In this document: in pieces, positions 1 through 4,757 of the stretch
Layout of the letters: every line of letters starts with the position of its first letter
Numbering within the stretch: position 1 is the stretch's first letter
Source: an uncultured Mesocricetibacter sp.
GTDB taxonomy: Bacteria; Pseudomonadota; Gammaproteobacteria; Enterobacterales; Pasteurellaceae
Length of the DNA stretch: 6,617 bases
Assembly (NCBI GenBank): GCA_905373425.1
Contig: CAJPST010000123.1
Span: 1-6,617, forward strand
Reading direction: 5' to 3'
Translations under genes and position numbers: made by a program
Notes under the pieces: model-generated
Database searches by the model: none
Seen by the model: the letters and a program-made list of their open reading frames with translations, nothing else
What the model was told of the DNA's origin: nothing

Positions 1-10
1 TTGTTGATGA

Positions 11-51
11 TAGTTTACCACCTATTGAGGACTGCGGGATTAGTGTACCAC
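11..51. repeat. Direct repeat pair TAGTKTACCAC, 30 bp apart
   Basis: TAGTTTACCAC at 11-21 recurs as TAGTGTACCAC at 41-51, with one difference in 11 bases and a period of exactly 30 bp. A segment containing GGACTGCGGGAT lies between them. On the reverse strand the copies read GTGGTACACTA and GTGGTAAACTA. Multiple spaced repeats of this kind are known at the ends of IS21-family elements, and GGTACAC-like motifs followed by CCCGC are reminiscent of them. No transposase is visible here, so this could instead be a regulator binding site or chance. The repeat itself is certain; its meaning is not. Confidence 0.4.
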
Positions 52-159
52 TACATATCGCAATCAACGGCTGATGAGAGATAATGATAACTCTATTGCT
101 AGCATTGGTGATGGTATTAGGCCTATTTCTTTGATCTTTAAAAAACTCAAACTCCTCCC

Positions 160-188
160 TTAAAAAAAAGTATTTTTATGTGTAGAAT
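160..188 (+). promoter_or_regulatory. Candidate sucCD promoter
   Basis: A TTAAAA hexamer (160-165) lies 17 bp upstream of TAGAAT (183-188). These match the sigma70 -35 at 4 of 6 positions and the -10 at 5 of 6. Transcription would begin near 195, giving a leader of about 25 bases before the sucC start at 220. A-tracts upstream and within the spacer may help. The surroundings are very A/T-rich, so a chance match is possible. Confidence 0.35.
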
Positions 189-203
189 ACCTGAAAACAG
201 GTA
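188..203. promoter_or_regulatory. Perfect 6-4-6 dyad at the sucC transcription start region
   Basis: TACCTG (188-193) and CAGGTA (198-203) are exact inverted repeats around AAAA. The dyad overlaps the last base of the candidate -10 box and covers the predicted start of transcription. It therefore sits where a repressor operator would block RNA polymerase. It could instead form a small hairpin at the 5' end of the mRNA, just upstream of the ribosome binding site (209-213). I do not recognise it as the site of a particular regulator; the CTG-N4-CAG spacing is too short for a LexA box. Confidence 0.4.
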
Positions 204-219
204 AATATAAGGAAGTTAA

Positions 220-1386
220 ATGAATCTACATGAATATCAAGCTAAGCGGATTTTCGCTCAGTACAACTTACCGGTGAGTGAAGGGTACGTCTGCTATGAC
301 GTCTCTGACGCATTGACTGCGATGACGAGGTTAGGTGGCGTGCAATGGGTGGTTAAGTGTCAAATTCATGCAGGAGGTCGTGGTAAAGCGGGCGGTGTTC
401 GGGTGGTGAAATCTGAACAGGAAGTGCGGTCGTTTTTTTCGCAGTTTTTGCAACAACGTTTGGTAACTTTCCAAACCGACGCTTCTGGTCAGCCTGTGAA
501 TTGTATTTATTTGGAAGCAGCAGAGGCTGTAAAAAAAGAACTTTATTTGAGTGCTGTATTGGATCGCAGTGCGCAACGCGTGGTGTTTATGGCATCGACA
601 GAAGGTGGAGTAAATATTGAACAAGTAGCGGAAACCACTCCGCACTTGTTACATAAAATCACTATTGATCCCTTAGTCGGCGCAATGCCGTATCAAGGCC
701 GTGAGCTGGCGTTTAAACTCGGCTTAACAGGTAAACAAATTCAGCAGTTTACGCACATATTCTGTCAGCTTGGCAAAATGTTTATTGAAAAAGATTTGGC
801 ATTATTAGAAGTCAATCCTTTAGTCATTTTAGAAAACGACGAATTACATTGTTTGGATGCTAAAATGGTAGTAGATAGTAATGCGTTATATCGTCAACCG
901 GAATTAAAAGCCATGCGTGATTTGAGTCAAGAAGATCCGCGTGAAGCAGAAGCGGAGCAGTGGAATCTTAATTATGTTGCATTAGATGGCAACATCGGCT
1001 GTATGGTTAACGGTGCGGGTTTAGCTATGGGCACGATGGATATTGTGAAGTTGCATGGCGGTAAACCGGCTAATTTCCTTGATGTGGGCGGTGGTGCGAC
1101 TGCCGAGAGAGTGGCTGCAGCATTTAAAATTATTTTATCCGATCAATCGGTTAAGGCGATTTTAGTGAATATCTTTGGGGGAATTGTGCGTTGTGATTTA
1201 ATTGCCGAAGGCATTATTGCCGCGGTCAATGAAGTGGGTGTACGGGTTCCTGTAGTGGTTCGCTTGGAGGGAAATAATTCGATCTTAGGTCGCCAAATTC
1301 TTGCTGAAAGCGGATTAAACATTATAGCGGCGCAGAGTTTAACTGATGCGGCGGTTCAGGCGGTAAAGGCAGCGGAGGAGAACTAA
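220..1386 (+). CDS. sucC: Succinyl-CoA synthetase (ADP-forming), beta subunit
   Basis: This subunit binds the nucleotide and most of the succinate site in the reversible cytoplasmic reaction succinyl-CoA + ADP + Pi = succinate + CoA + ATP, working with the SucD alpha subunit. The protein has 388 residues, the same as E. coli SucC as I recall it, and aligns throughout from MNLHEYQAKR. An N-terminal ATP-grasp fold holds K46, the AGGRGKAGG loop (51-59) and E107, with the Mg-nucleotide ligands N199 (EVNPL) and D213 (CLDAK). A C-terminal ligase domain contains NGAGLAMGTMD (264-274), DVGGGA (288-293) and NIFGGIVRCD (317-326). AAGGA at 209-213 lies six bases before the ATG, supporting this start. 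The stop directly abuts the sucD start, so the two are co-transcribed. An exact uptake signal at 422-430 encodes part of EVRS (69-71 region). No sucAB genes are seen upstream. Identification is secure. Confidence 0.98.
   Translation: MNLHEYQAKRIFAQYNLPVSEGYVCYDVSDALTAMTRLGGVQWVVKCQIHAGGRGKAGGVRVVKSEQEVRSFFSQFLQQRLVTFQTDASGQPVNCIYLEAAEAVKKELYLSAVLDRSAQRVVFMASTEGGVNIEQVAETTPHLLHKITIDPLVGAMPYQGRELAFKLGLTGKQIQQFTHIFCQLGKMFIEKDLALLEVNPLVILENDELHCLDAKMVVDSNALYRQPELKAMRDLSQEDPREAEAEQWNLNYVALDGNIGCMVNGAGLAMGTMDIVKLHGGKPANFLDVGGGATAERVAAAFKIILSDQSVKAILVNIFGGIVRCDLIAEGIIAAVNEVGVRVPVVVRLEGNNSILGRQILAESGLNIIAAQSLTDAAVQAVKAAEEN
422..430 (+). repeat. DNA uptake signal core inside sucC
   Basis: Exact AAGTGCGGT, the Haemophilus-type uptake signal core recognised during natural transformation in Pasteurellaceae. 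It is followed by CGTTTTTTTCG, a T-rich segment in keeping with the A/T-rich flank of the extended signal. It lies within coding sequence and encodes part of Glu-Val-Arg-Ser, so it is a single signal and not part of a dyad. Confidence 0.9.
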
Positions 1387-2253
1387 ATGGCGATCTTAAT
1401 TAATCGGGAAACTAAGCTAATTTGTCAGGGATTTACAGGCGGGCAGGGCACGTTTCATAGTGAACAGGCTTTAGCTTATGGCACGAAATTGGTAGGCGGT
1501 GTGTCACCAGGAAAAGGCGGAATCACTCATTTAGGTTTACCGGTATTTAACACTGTGCGCGAAGCCGTGAAAGCGACGGGCGCAACTGCAACGGTGATTT
1601 ACGTGCCGGCGCCATTTTGCAAAGATGCGATTTTAGAAGCGATTGATTCCGGAATTGCGCTTATCGTTTGTATTACCGAAGGCATTCCGACCTTAGATAT
1701 GTTACAAGTGAAGCAAAAATTAAATGAAACCGGTGTCGTGATGATTGGCCCTAACTGTCCTGGTGTTATAACTCCGGATGAATGTAAAATCGGGATTATG
1801 CCGGGTGATATACATAAAAAAGGTAAAATCGGCATTGTTTCCCGCTCCGGCACATTGACCTATGAAGCCGTGAAACAAATTACTGATGAGGGTTTTGGGC
1901 AATCTACCTGCGTCGGTATTGGCGGCGATCCGATCCCGGGCTCTAATTTTATCGATATTCTCAAATTATTTCAGGCTGATCCTGAAACGGAAGCCATCAT
2001 AATGATTGGCGAAATTGGCGGTTCGGCGGAAGAAGAAGCGGCTTTATTTATTAAAAACCACATCACTAAGCCGGTACTTGGCTATATTGCCGGAGTGACT
2101 GCTCCAAAAGGAAAGCGAATGGGACATGCAGGCGCTATCATTAGTGGCGGAAAAGGCACTGCTGATGAAAAAATCGCGGCCTTGCAAGCAGCCGGCGTAA
2201 CGACAGTGAACAGCCTCGCAGAAATTGGCGTCACCTTGCGCTCAATATTGTAA
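1387..2253 (+). CDS. sucD: Succinyl-CoA synthetase, alpha subunit
   Basis: The alpha subunit binds CoA and carries the phospho-histidine of succinyl-CoA synthetase; it pairs with SucC in the cytoplasm. It has 288 residues against 289 recalled for E. coli. The N-terminal CoA-binding Rossmann domain shows GFTGGQGT (15-22) and K43. GPNCPG with C124 follows, then the ligase domain with MIGEIGG (E209, the residue that interacts with the phosphohistidine in the family). The catalytic histidine is H247 in MGHAGAIISGGKGT. GGAGGAG at 1374-1380 is a strong ribosome binding site lying in the last sucC codons, and the ATG follows the sucC TAA with no gap, a classic arrangement for equal expression of two subunits. 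A hairpin terminator follows at 2274-2313. No defect is visible. Confidence 0.98.
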   Translation: MAILINRETKLICQGFTGGQGTFHSEQALAYGTKLVGGVSPGKGGITHLGLPVFNTVREAVKATGATATVIYVPAPFCKDAILEAIDSGIALIVCITEGIPTLDMLQVKQKLNETGVVMIGPNCPGVITPDECKIGIMPGDIHKKGKIGIVSRSGTLTYEAVKQITDEGFGQSTCVGIGGDPIPGSNFIDILKLFQADPETEAIIMIGEIGGSAEEEAALFIKNHITKPVLGYIAGVTAPKGKRMGHAGAIISGGKGTADEKIAALQAAGVTTVNSLAEIGVTLRSIL

Positions 2254-2273
2254 TGATAGTGACGATACTCGTT

Positions 2274-2313
2274 AAGGTGTGGCAAAAAAATAGTATTTTT
2301 TTAACCGCACTTT
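2274..2313 (+). terminator. Terminator of sucCD, built from a half-degenerate uptake-signal dyad
   Basis: AAGGTGTGG (2274-2282) pairs with CCGCACTTT (2305-2313) over nine consecutive positions, two of them G-U wobbles (2276 with 2311, and 2280 with 2307). After a small internal loop (2283 on one side, 2303-2304 on the other) the stem continues as seven A (2284-2290) against seven T (2296-2302), closed by a TAGTA loop. The right arm contains an exact reverse uptake signal (2304-2312); the left arm is the same motif with two changes. It begins 21 bases after the sucD stop and is followed by a T-rich tail. The wobbles pair only in + strand RNA, which is the direction of sucCD. Confidence 0.75.
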
Positions 2314-2335
2314 CTGATTTTATTGAGCCTAGATC

Positions 2336-2363
2336 TTGCATTTCAGTAAAAATTTGCCATAAT
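2336..2363 (+). promoter_or_regulatory. Extended -10 promoter of the lipoprotein gene
   Basis: TTGCAT (2336-2341) lies 16 bp upstream of CATAAT (2358-2363). The -10 is preceded by TGC, forming the TGn extended -10 element that compensates for an imperfect -35. Transcription would start near 2370, about 26 bases before the chosen ATG at 2396. Because it lies after the sucCD terminator, it suggests the lipoprotein gene is transcribed separately. Confidence 0.6.
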
Positions 2364-2384
2364 CGCGCAAAAATTGTTTAACAT

Positions 2385-2389
2385 AAGGA
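2385..2389 (+). promoter_or_regulatory. Ribosome binding site that decides the lipoprotein start
   Basis: AAGGA ends directly before an ATG at 2390 but six bases before a second in-frame ATG at 2396. Only the second has usable spacing, so the protein is read as starting MLKKII rather than MTMLKKII. Both give the same lipobox and mature protein. Confidence 0.7.
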
Positions 2390-2395
2390 ATGACA

Positions 2396-2953
2396 ATGTT
2401 GAAAAAAATTATTTCACTCGGGATAACCTTCTTATTAACAGCTTGCTCTTTAGGTTCGGAACAGGTAGAGATTCCGGCGGAATATGCGGGAGCACATTAT
2501 CAGCTTTCTGAAAGTGATGCAGAACGTTGGGCATTAGCGAGCGATCAGGCGGAGCGGTGTATTTATCCAAATTTAACCCGTATTCAAAAAGAGCATTTTT
2601 CAAAAGAAGATGCATATATTTATTCGCAATATGTGTTCTTTTACCCACTGGAAAGCGTAATTGGTGCAGACAACGTAAAACTAATCCAAGACGATCAAAA
2701 ATCAATGGACTACGCTACTTTGCAATACAAAAAATTTAAAGATAACAAAGCGGACGAAATGGATAAAGCGCAATGCCGAACGTTACGTACCAAGGCGCGT
2801 GACGATTTGGCCGTGGTAAAAGGTGAATATAAAAGCGCTATGGTGGAAGAAAAAGCCGGCGATGAGAAGAAAAATGAAAAAGGCAATAATCTTGAGGAAA
2901 ATAAATTCTCCTTCGATATTATCAAATTGGGAATTGGCTTGATGCTACTATAA
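2396..2953 (+). CDS. Small predicted outer-membrane lipoprotein, function unknown
   Basis: I do not recognise this 185-residue protein with certainty; it resembles Pasteurellaceae-restricted hypothetical lipoproteins, possibly the DUF5358 group, which I could not verify. It has a clear lipoprotein signal: basic MLKK, a hydrophobic core, and the lipobox LTAC with C17 as the lipidated residue. The next residue is Ser rather than Asp, so outer-membrane sorting is expected. The mature part is polar, with a Tyr/Phe-rich stretch IYSQYVFFYPLE (75-86) and two further cysteines, C55 and C127, that could form a disulfide in the periplasm. Residues 149-170 are a highly charged Lys/Glu/Asn linker, followed by an odd hydrophobic tail of about 14 residues (FDIIKLGIGLMLL) ending at the stop. 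It has its own promoter and ends before the shared terminator at 2979-3045. The neighbours give no functional hint. Confidence 0.85.
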   Translation: MLKKIISLGITFLLTACSLGSEQVEIPAEYAGAHYQLSESDAERWALASDQAERCIYPNLTRIQKEHFSKEDAYIYSQYVFFYPLESVIGADNVKLIQDDQKSMDYATLQYKKFKDNKADEMDKAQCRTLRTKARDDLAVVKGEYKSAMVEEKAGDEKKNEKGNNLEENKFSFDIIKLGIGLMLL

Positions 2954-2978
2954 TTTAAACTCGGAAAACTTAGCTTAG

Positions 2979-3045
2979 AAAAGTGCGGTCGGTTTTCAGT
3001 CTGTTTTTAACTTGAAAAAACACGGAAAATTTTGACCGCACTTTT
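2979..3045. terminator. Bidirectional terminator from an inverted uptake-signal pair
   Basis: AAAAGTGCGGTC (2979-2990) and GACCGCACTTTT (3034-3045) are a perfect 12-bp inverted repeat containing one exact uptake signal in each orientation (2981-2989 and 3035-3043). The arm extends inward as TTTTC (2993-2997) with GAAAA (3025-3029). A nested 7-bp stem, TGTTTTT (3002-3008) with AAAAACA (3016-3022), fills the interior. It lies 25 bases after the lipoprotein stop and 3 bases after the stop of the reverse-strand nitroreductase gene. It should therefore end both converging transcripts. Uptake-signal dyads acting as terminators are known in Haemophilus. Confidence 0.8.
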
Positions 3046-3048
3046 GCA

Positions 3049-3777
3049 TTATATTTTTCGATAAACTTCCTCAAACGGTAAGCGGAAGCGTTCACCCCAG
3101 ATACCGCGCCCGCTTTTACGAATTCCGCAGGCGATGATCATATTAATTTCTGCACCATACGGCAGATTCAGAATTTTCTTTACCCGCAAAGTGTCCAGTC
3201 CTTCCATAGGGCAGGTGTCATAGCCGATTTCCGCCATTGCTAGCATAAAAGTTTGTGCGGCGAGGGCGCAGCTTTTATGGGTCACGATTCGCATATCCGT
3301 TTCGGAAACATTTACGGTAATCGGGCGAAACAGGTGTACTACAAACATCATTATTTTTCGCAACAGTCCTAATAACCCCAAGCAGCGGGCGTAAATAAAC
3401 GGCATTAATTTGCCGTAATAGGTGTTTTTGTCTTTAATTCGCTTGGCGTGTTTTTCAGGTGGACTGTTGCGTTTAATATTGTCTTCTTCAAAAATAATAT
3501 TAGCTTGTGCCCGTTGACGGTACAAATCTTGTCGGGTTACAAACACCACCAGTTGTTGGGCGGTTGTAGCGGCTTGTTGATCTAAACAGGCGTGCGCCAG
3601 TTGGTTTAGAATCTGTTTGTCGGTAACGTGATAAAACTCATATAGCTGCATATTGGAACTACTCGGTGCAAGCGTTGCCAATTGTAAGCATTGACGGACT
3701 TTCTCATCATCCAGAGGTTTATCAGGATCGTAATAACGCACGGCGCGACGATGGTGGAGTAAATTGGCGAGTGACAT
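3049..3777 (-). CDS. Nitroreductase-family FMN oxidoreductase with a hydrophobic insert
   Basis: This 242-residue protein is a nitroreductase-family member, expected to bind FMN and use NAD(P)H to reduce nitro compounds, quinones or flavins; its real substrate is unknown. The N-terminus HHRRAVRYYDPDKP (8-21) matches the phosphate-binding RRSVR motif. LAPSSSNMQLYEF (36-48) is the second flavin-contacting segment, CPMEGLD (189-195) the third, and CGIRKSGRG (217-225) with FRLPFEEV (231-238) the typical C-terminal end. Residues about 100-157 are unusual: a basic stretch followed by a mostly hydrophobic one (122-150, containing CLGLLGLLRKIMMFVVHLF), which could form a membrane-associating helix or a substrate lid. 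An upstream in-frame ATG would add 32 residues, but those codons overlap the terminator at 3836-3875. AAAGGAG (3784-3790) fixes the start at 3777. The gene lies downstream of a second, shorter nitroreductase gene on the same strand. Confidence 0.85.
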   Translation of the reverse strand: MSLANLLHHRRAVRYYDPDKPLDDEKVRQCLQLATLAPSSSNMQLYEFYHVTDKQILNQLAHACLDQQAATTAQQLVVFVTRQDLYRQRAQANIIFEEDNIKRNSPPEKHAKRIKDKNTYYGKLMPFIYARCLGLLGLLRKIMMFVVHLFRPITVNVSETDMRIVTHKSCALAAQTFMLAMAEIGYDTCPMEGLDTLRVKKILNLPYGAEINMIIACGIRKSGRGIWGERFRLPFEEVYRKI

Positions 3778-3783
3778 TTCAGT

Positions 3784-3790
3784 CTCCTTT
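3784..3790 (-). promoter_or_regulatory. Ribosome binding site that decides the nitroreductase start
   Basis: On the reverse strand AAAGGAG is followed six bases later by the ATG at 3777-3775. This near-consensus site supports the 242-residue product over the longer reading from 3873. A TATAAA hexamer on the reverse strand (3802-3797) just upstream could be a -10 box, but it has no good -35 and would place the transcript start almost on the ribosome binding site. Confidence 0.75.
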
Positions 3791-3835
3791 AGCGTTTTTA
3801 TACAATGTTGTTTTACCGGAAGTAAGAGGGTGGGA

Positions 3836-3875
3836 AAGTGCGGTCGAAAAAATATGAGAAATTTTGACCGCACTT
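3836..3875 (-). terminator. Terminator between the two nitroreductase genes (uptake-signal dyad)
   Basis: AAGTGCGGTC (3836-3845) and GACCGCACTT (3866-3875) form a perfect 10-bp inverted repeat with exact uptake signals at 3836-3844 (+) and 3867-3875 (-). AAA (3847-3849) with TTT (3862-3864) extends the stem, leaving a loop of about 12 bases. It begins 13 bases after the stop of the 220-residue nitroreductase gene, so it likely ends or attenuates that transcript before the next gene. The U-tract after it on the reverse strand is short (CTTTCCC), so read-through is likely. Confidence 0.65.
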
Positions 3876-3888
3876 GAGATGATTTGAA

Positions 3889-4551
3889 TTATTCAATCCA
3901 AGAGATGACTTCTTCCGCCGGTTTACGATATTTTTGCTTAATTTCTTTAGCCCGATAACCGAAAGTTACCATGCAGGATATGCCGTATTCATTGGAGTCA
4001 AAAATGCCCTCCTCGGCTAAAATCCGTTCCACATTGGCATAATTAAAACCTTCAATCGGACAACTATCTATGCCGATTAATGCTGCCCCGGTCATCATAT
4101 TGGCGAGTGCAATGTAACTTTGTTTGGCACACCAATCAAACAAAGTCCGTTCATTTTCCAATACCTTGATATCATTGGTTTGAAAACTCTTATAGCGTTC
4201 TATTGTTGTTACTAATTGTTCCGGGGTTAACCCGCGTTTTTCCAGAGATATACGGAAAAATTCTGAATCGTAACGTGCATTCTTTTTCGCTAGGATGACA
4301 ACCAAATGACTCATTTCATCCATCGGATGTTTGATTCCCCAACAGAATGGTTTGATTTTTTCGCGAATTTGAGGATTTTGCAACACAATGAATTTCCACG
4401 GTTCGGAACCCACCGAACTAGGTGATAAACGCCCCAGTTCTAAAATATAGTCCATATCCTCGCGACTGATTTTTTTATTCGGATTATAATAACGACAGGC
4501 GGAACGGAAGTGAAAAGCGTCCAAAACTTGTTGTTTACTGATGTTTGACAT
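3889..4551 (-). CDS. Putative NAD(P)H nitroreductase, HI_1278-like
   Basis: A 220-residue nitroreductase-family flavoprotein, probably a cytoplasmic FMN dimer that reduces nitro or quinone substrates with NAD(P)H. It aligns from end to end with the H. influenzae protein HI_1278 as I remember it, of the same length. Visible motifs are FRSACRYYNP (15-24, phosphate-binding arginines R16 and R20), LSPSSVGSEPWKF (42-54, flavin ring contacts), SHLVVILAKKNARYD (81-95), IDSCPIEGF (161-169) and TFGYR (196-200) near the end. The start follows TATCAAGC and a GAGGA ribosome binding site (4560-4556) four bases before the ATG. An extended -10 promoter lies upstream (4598-4590). It differs from the neighbouring nitroreductase in the flavin motif (SEPWKF versus NMQLYEF) and lacks its insert, so the two are distant paralogues and not a recent duplication. 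Confidence 0.9.
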   Translation of the reverse strand: MSNISKQQVLDAFHFRSACRYYNPNKKISREDMDYILELGRLSPSSVGSEPWKFIVLQNPQIREKIKPFCWGIKHPMDEMSHLVVILAKKNARYDSEFFRISLEKRGLTPEQLVTTIERYKSFQTNDIKVLENERTLFDWCAKQSYIALANMMTGAALIGIDSCPIEGFNYANVERILAEEGIFDSNEYGISCMVTFGYRAKEIKQKYRKPAEEVISWIE

Positions 4552-4589
4552 ATTTTCCTCGCTTGATAATAAACGTGATGAACCAAGTT

Positions 4590-4598
4590 ATTATAACA
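4590..4598 (-). promoter_or_regulatory. Extended -10 promoter of the HI_1278-like gene
   Basis: Reading the reverse strand, TGTTATAAT runs from 4598 to 4590: a perfect TATAAT preceded by TGn. Only a poor -35 (TTATGC, 17 bp further up) is present, as is usual for extended -10 promoters. Transcription would begin near 4583, leaving a leader of about 32 bases. It drives transcription away from selD. Confidence 0.6.
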
Positions 4599-4661
4599 GG
4601 AAATCAGAGGCAGCATAACACTGTAACGCCACAACTGTTTGTGAGACGATGAAACCTTAAG

Positions 4662-4703
4662 AGAGTGCGATTAAGAAAAATTAGATTTTTTTGAATGCAC
4701 TTT
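4662..4703 (+). repeat. Imperfect hairpin, probable eroded uptake-signal dyad upstream of selD
   Basis: The left arm 4662-4679 pairs with 4686-4703 over 18 positions with one A-A mismatch (4670 with 4695) and four G-U wobbles (4663/4702, 4669/4696, 4672/4693, 4675/4690). The loop is ATTAGA (4680-4685). The core AGTGC (4664-4668) with GCACT (4697-4701), plus flanking A and T runs, has the layout of the intact uptake-signal dyads at 2979 and 3836, but neither arm keeps a full AAGTGCGGT. It lies between two divergent promoters and covers the -35 area of the selD promoter. It would therefore not be in the selD mRNA. It may block read-through into selD. Confidence 0.5.
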
Positions 4704-4716
4704 GTCAAAAGTACAG

Positions 4717-4722
4717 TATAAT
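4717..4722 (+). promoter_or_regulatory. -10 box of the selD promoter
   Basis: Perfect TATAAT, 41 bases before the selD ATG, giving a leader of roughly 29 bases. No good -35 stands 16-18 bp upstream; TTGAAT at 4691-4696 is 20 bp away and TTGTCA at 4702-4707 is too close. The A and T runs of the hairpin at 4662-4703 may serve as an upstream activating element. The exact promoter layout is uncertain. Confidence 0.5.
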
Positions 4723-4757
4723 TTTGTGGTCTTTTATAAGTTTATGAGGAAACGAAA

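Larger units (their letters stand above)
1..219. other. Non-coding upstream region of sucC
   Basis: I see no convincing gene in these 219 bases. The third forward frame is open for only 23 codons from the left edge before two adjacent TGA stops. One reverse frame stays open across the stretch but contains no ATG and resembles nothing I recognise. The end of sucB, which precedes sucC in enteric bacteria, is not visible. The stretch holds a direct repeat (11-51), two 8-bp palindromes (TGCTAGCA at 97-104 and TAGGCCTA at 118-125), an A/T-rich segment (about 139-180), and the candidate promoter, dyad and ribosome binding site of sucC. It could contain the degraded tail of an upstream gene or element that begins outside the window. 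Confidence 0.5.

Noticed and set aside
97..125. Two 8-bp palindromes TGCTAGCA and TAGGCCTA
   Set aside because: Short palindromes of this size occur by chance, and neither sits at a promoter or pairs with the other.
1..222. Reverse-strand open frame across the whole left end (about 70 codons)
   Set aside because: It has no ATG, includes the sucC leader and A/T-rich tracts, and its translation resembles no family I know; probably chance.
331..645. Reverse open frame of 104 codons inside sucC
   Set aside because: It lies opposite a highly conserved enzyme gene and shows no recognisable domain or start site; a shadow frame.
2527..2739. Forward open frame of about 70 codons inside the lipoprotein gene
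   Set aside because: It overlaps a gene with a clear signal peptide, promoter and ribosome binding site, and has no start signal of its own.
3778..3873. A 32-residue N-terminal extension of the reverse-strand nitroreductase starting at 3873
   Set aside because: These codons run through the uptake-signal hairpin at 3836-3875 and lack family similarity, while a strong AAAGGAG site places the start at 3777.
3049..4551. The two nitroreductase genes as a recent tandem duplication
   Set aside because: Their lengths and flavin motifs differ and one has a large insert; they are distant members of the same family.
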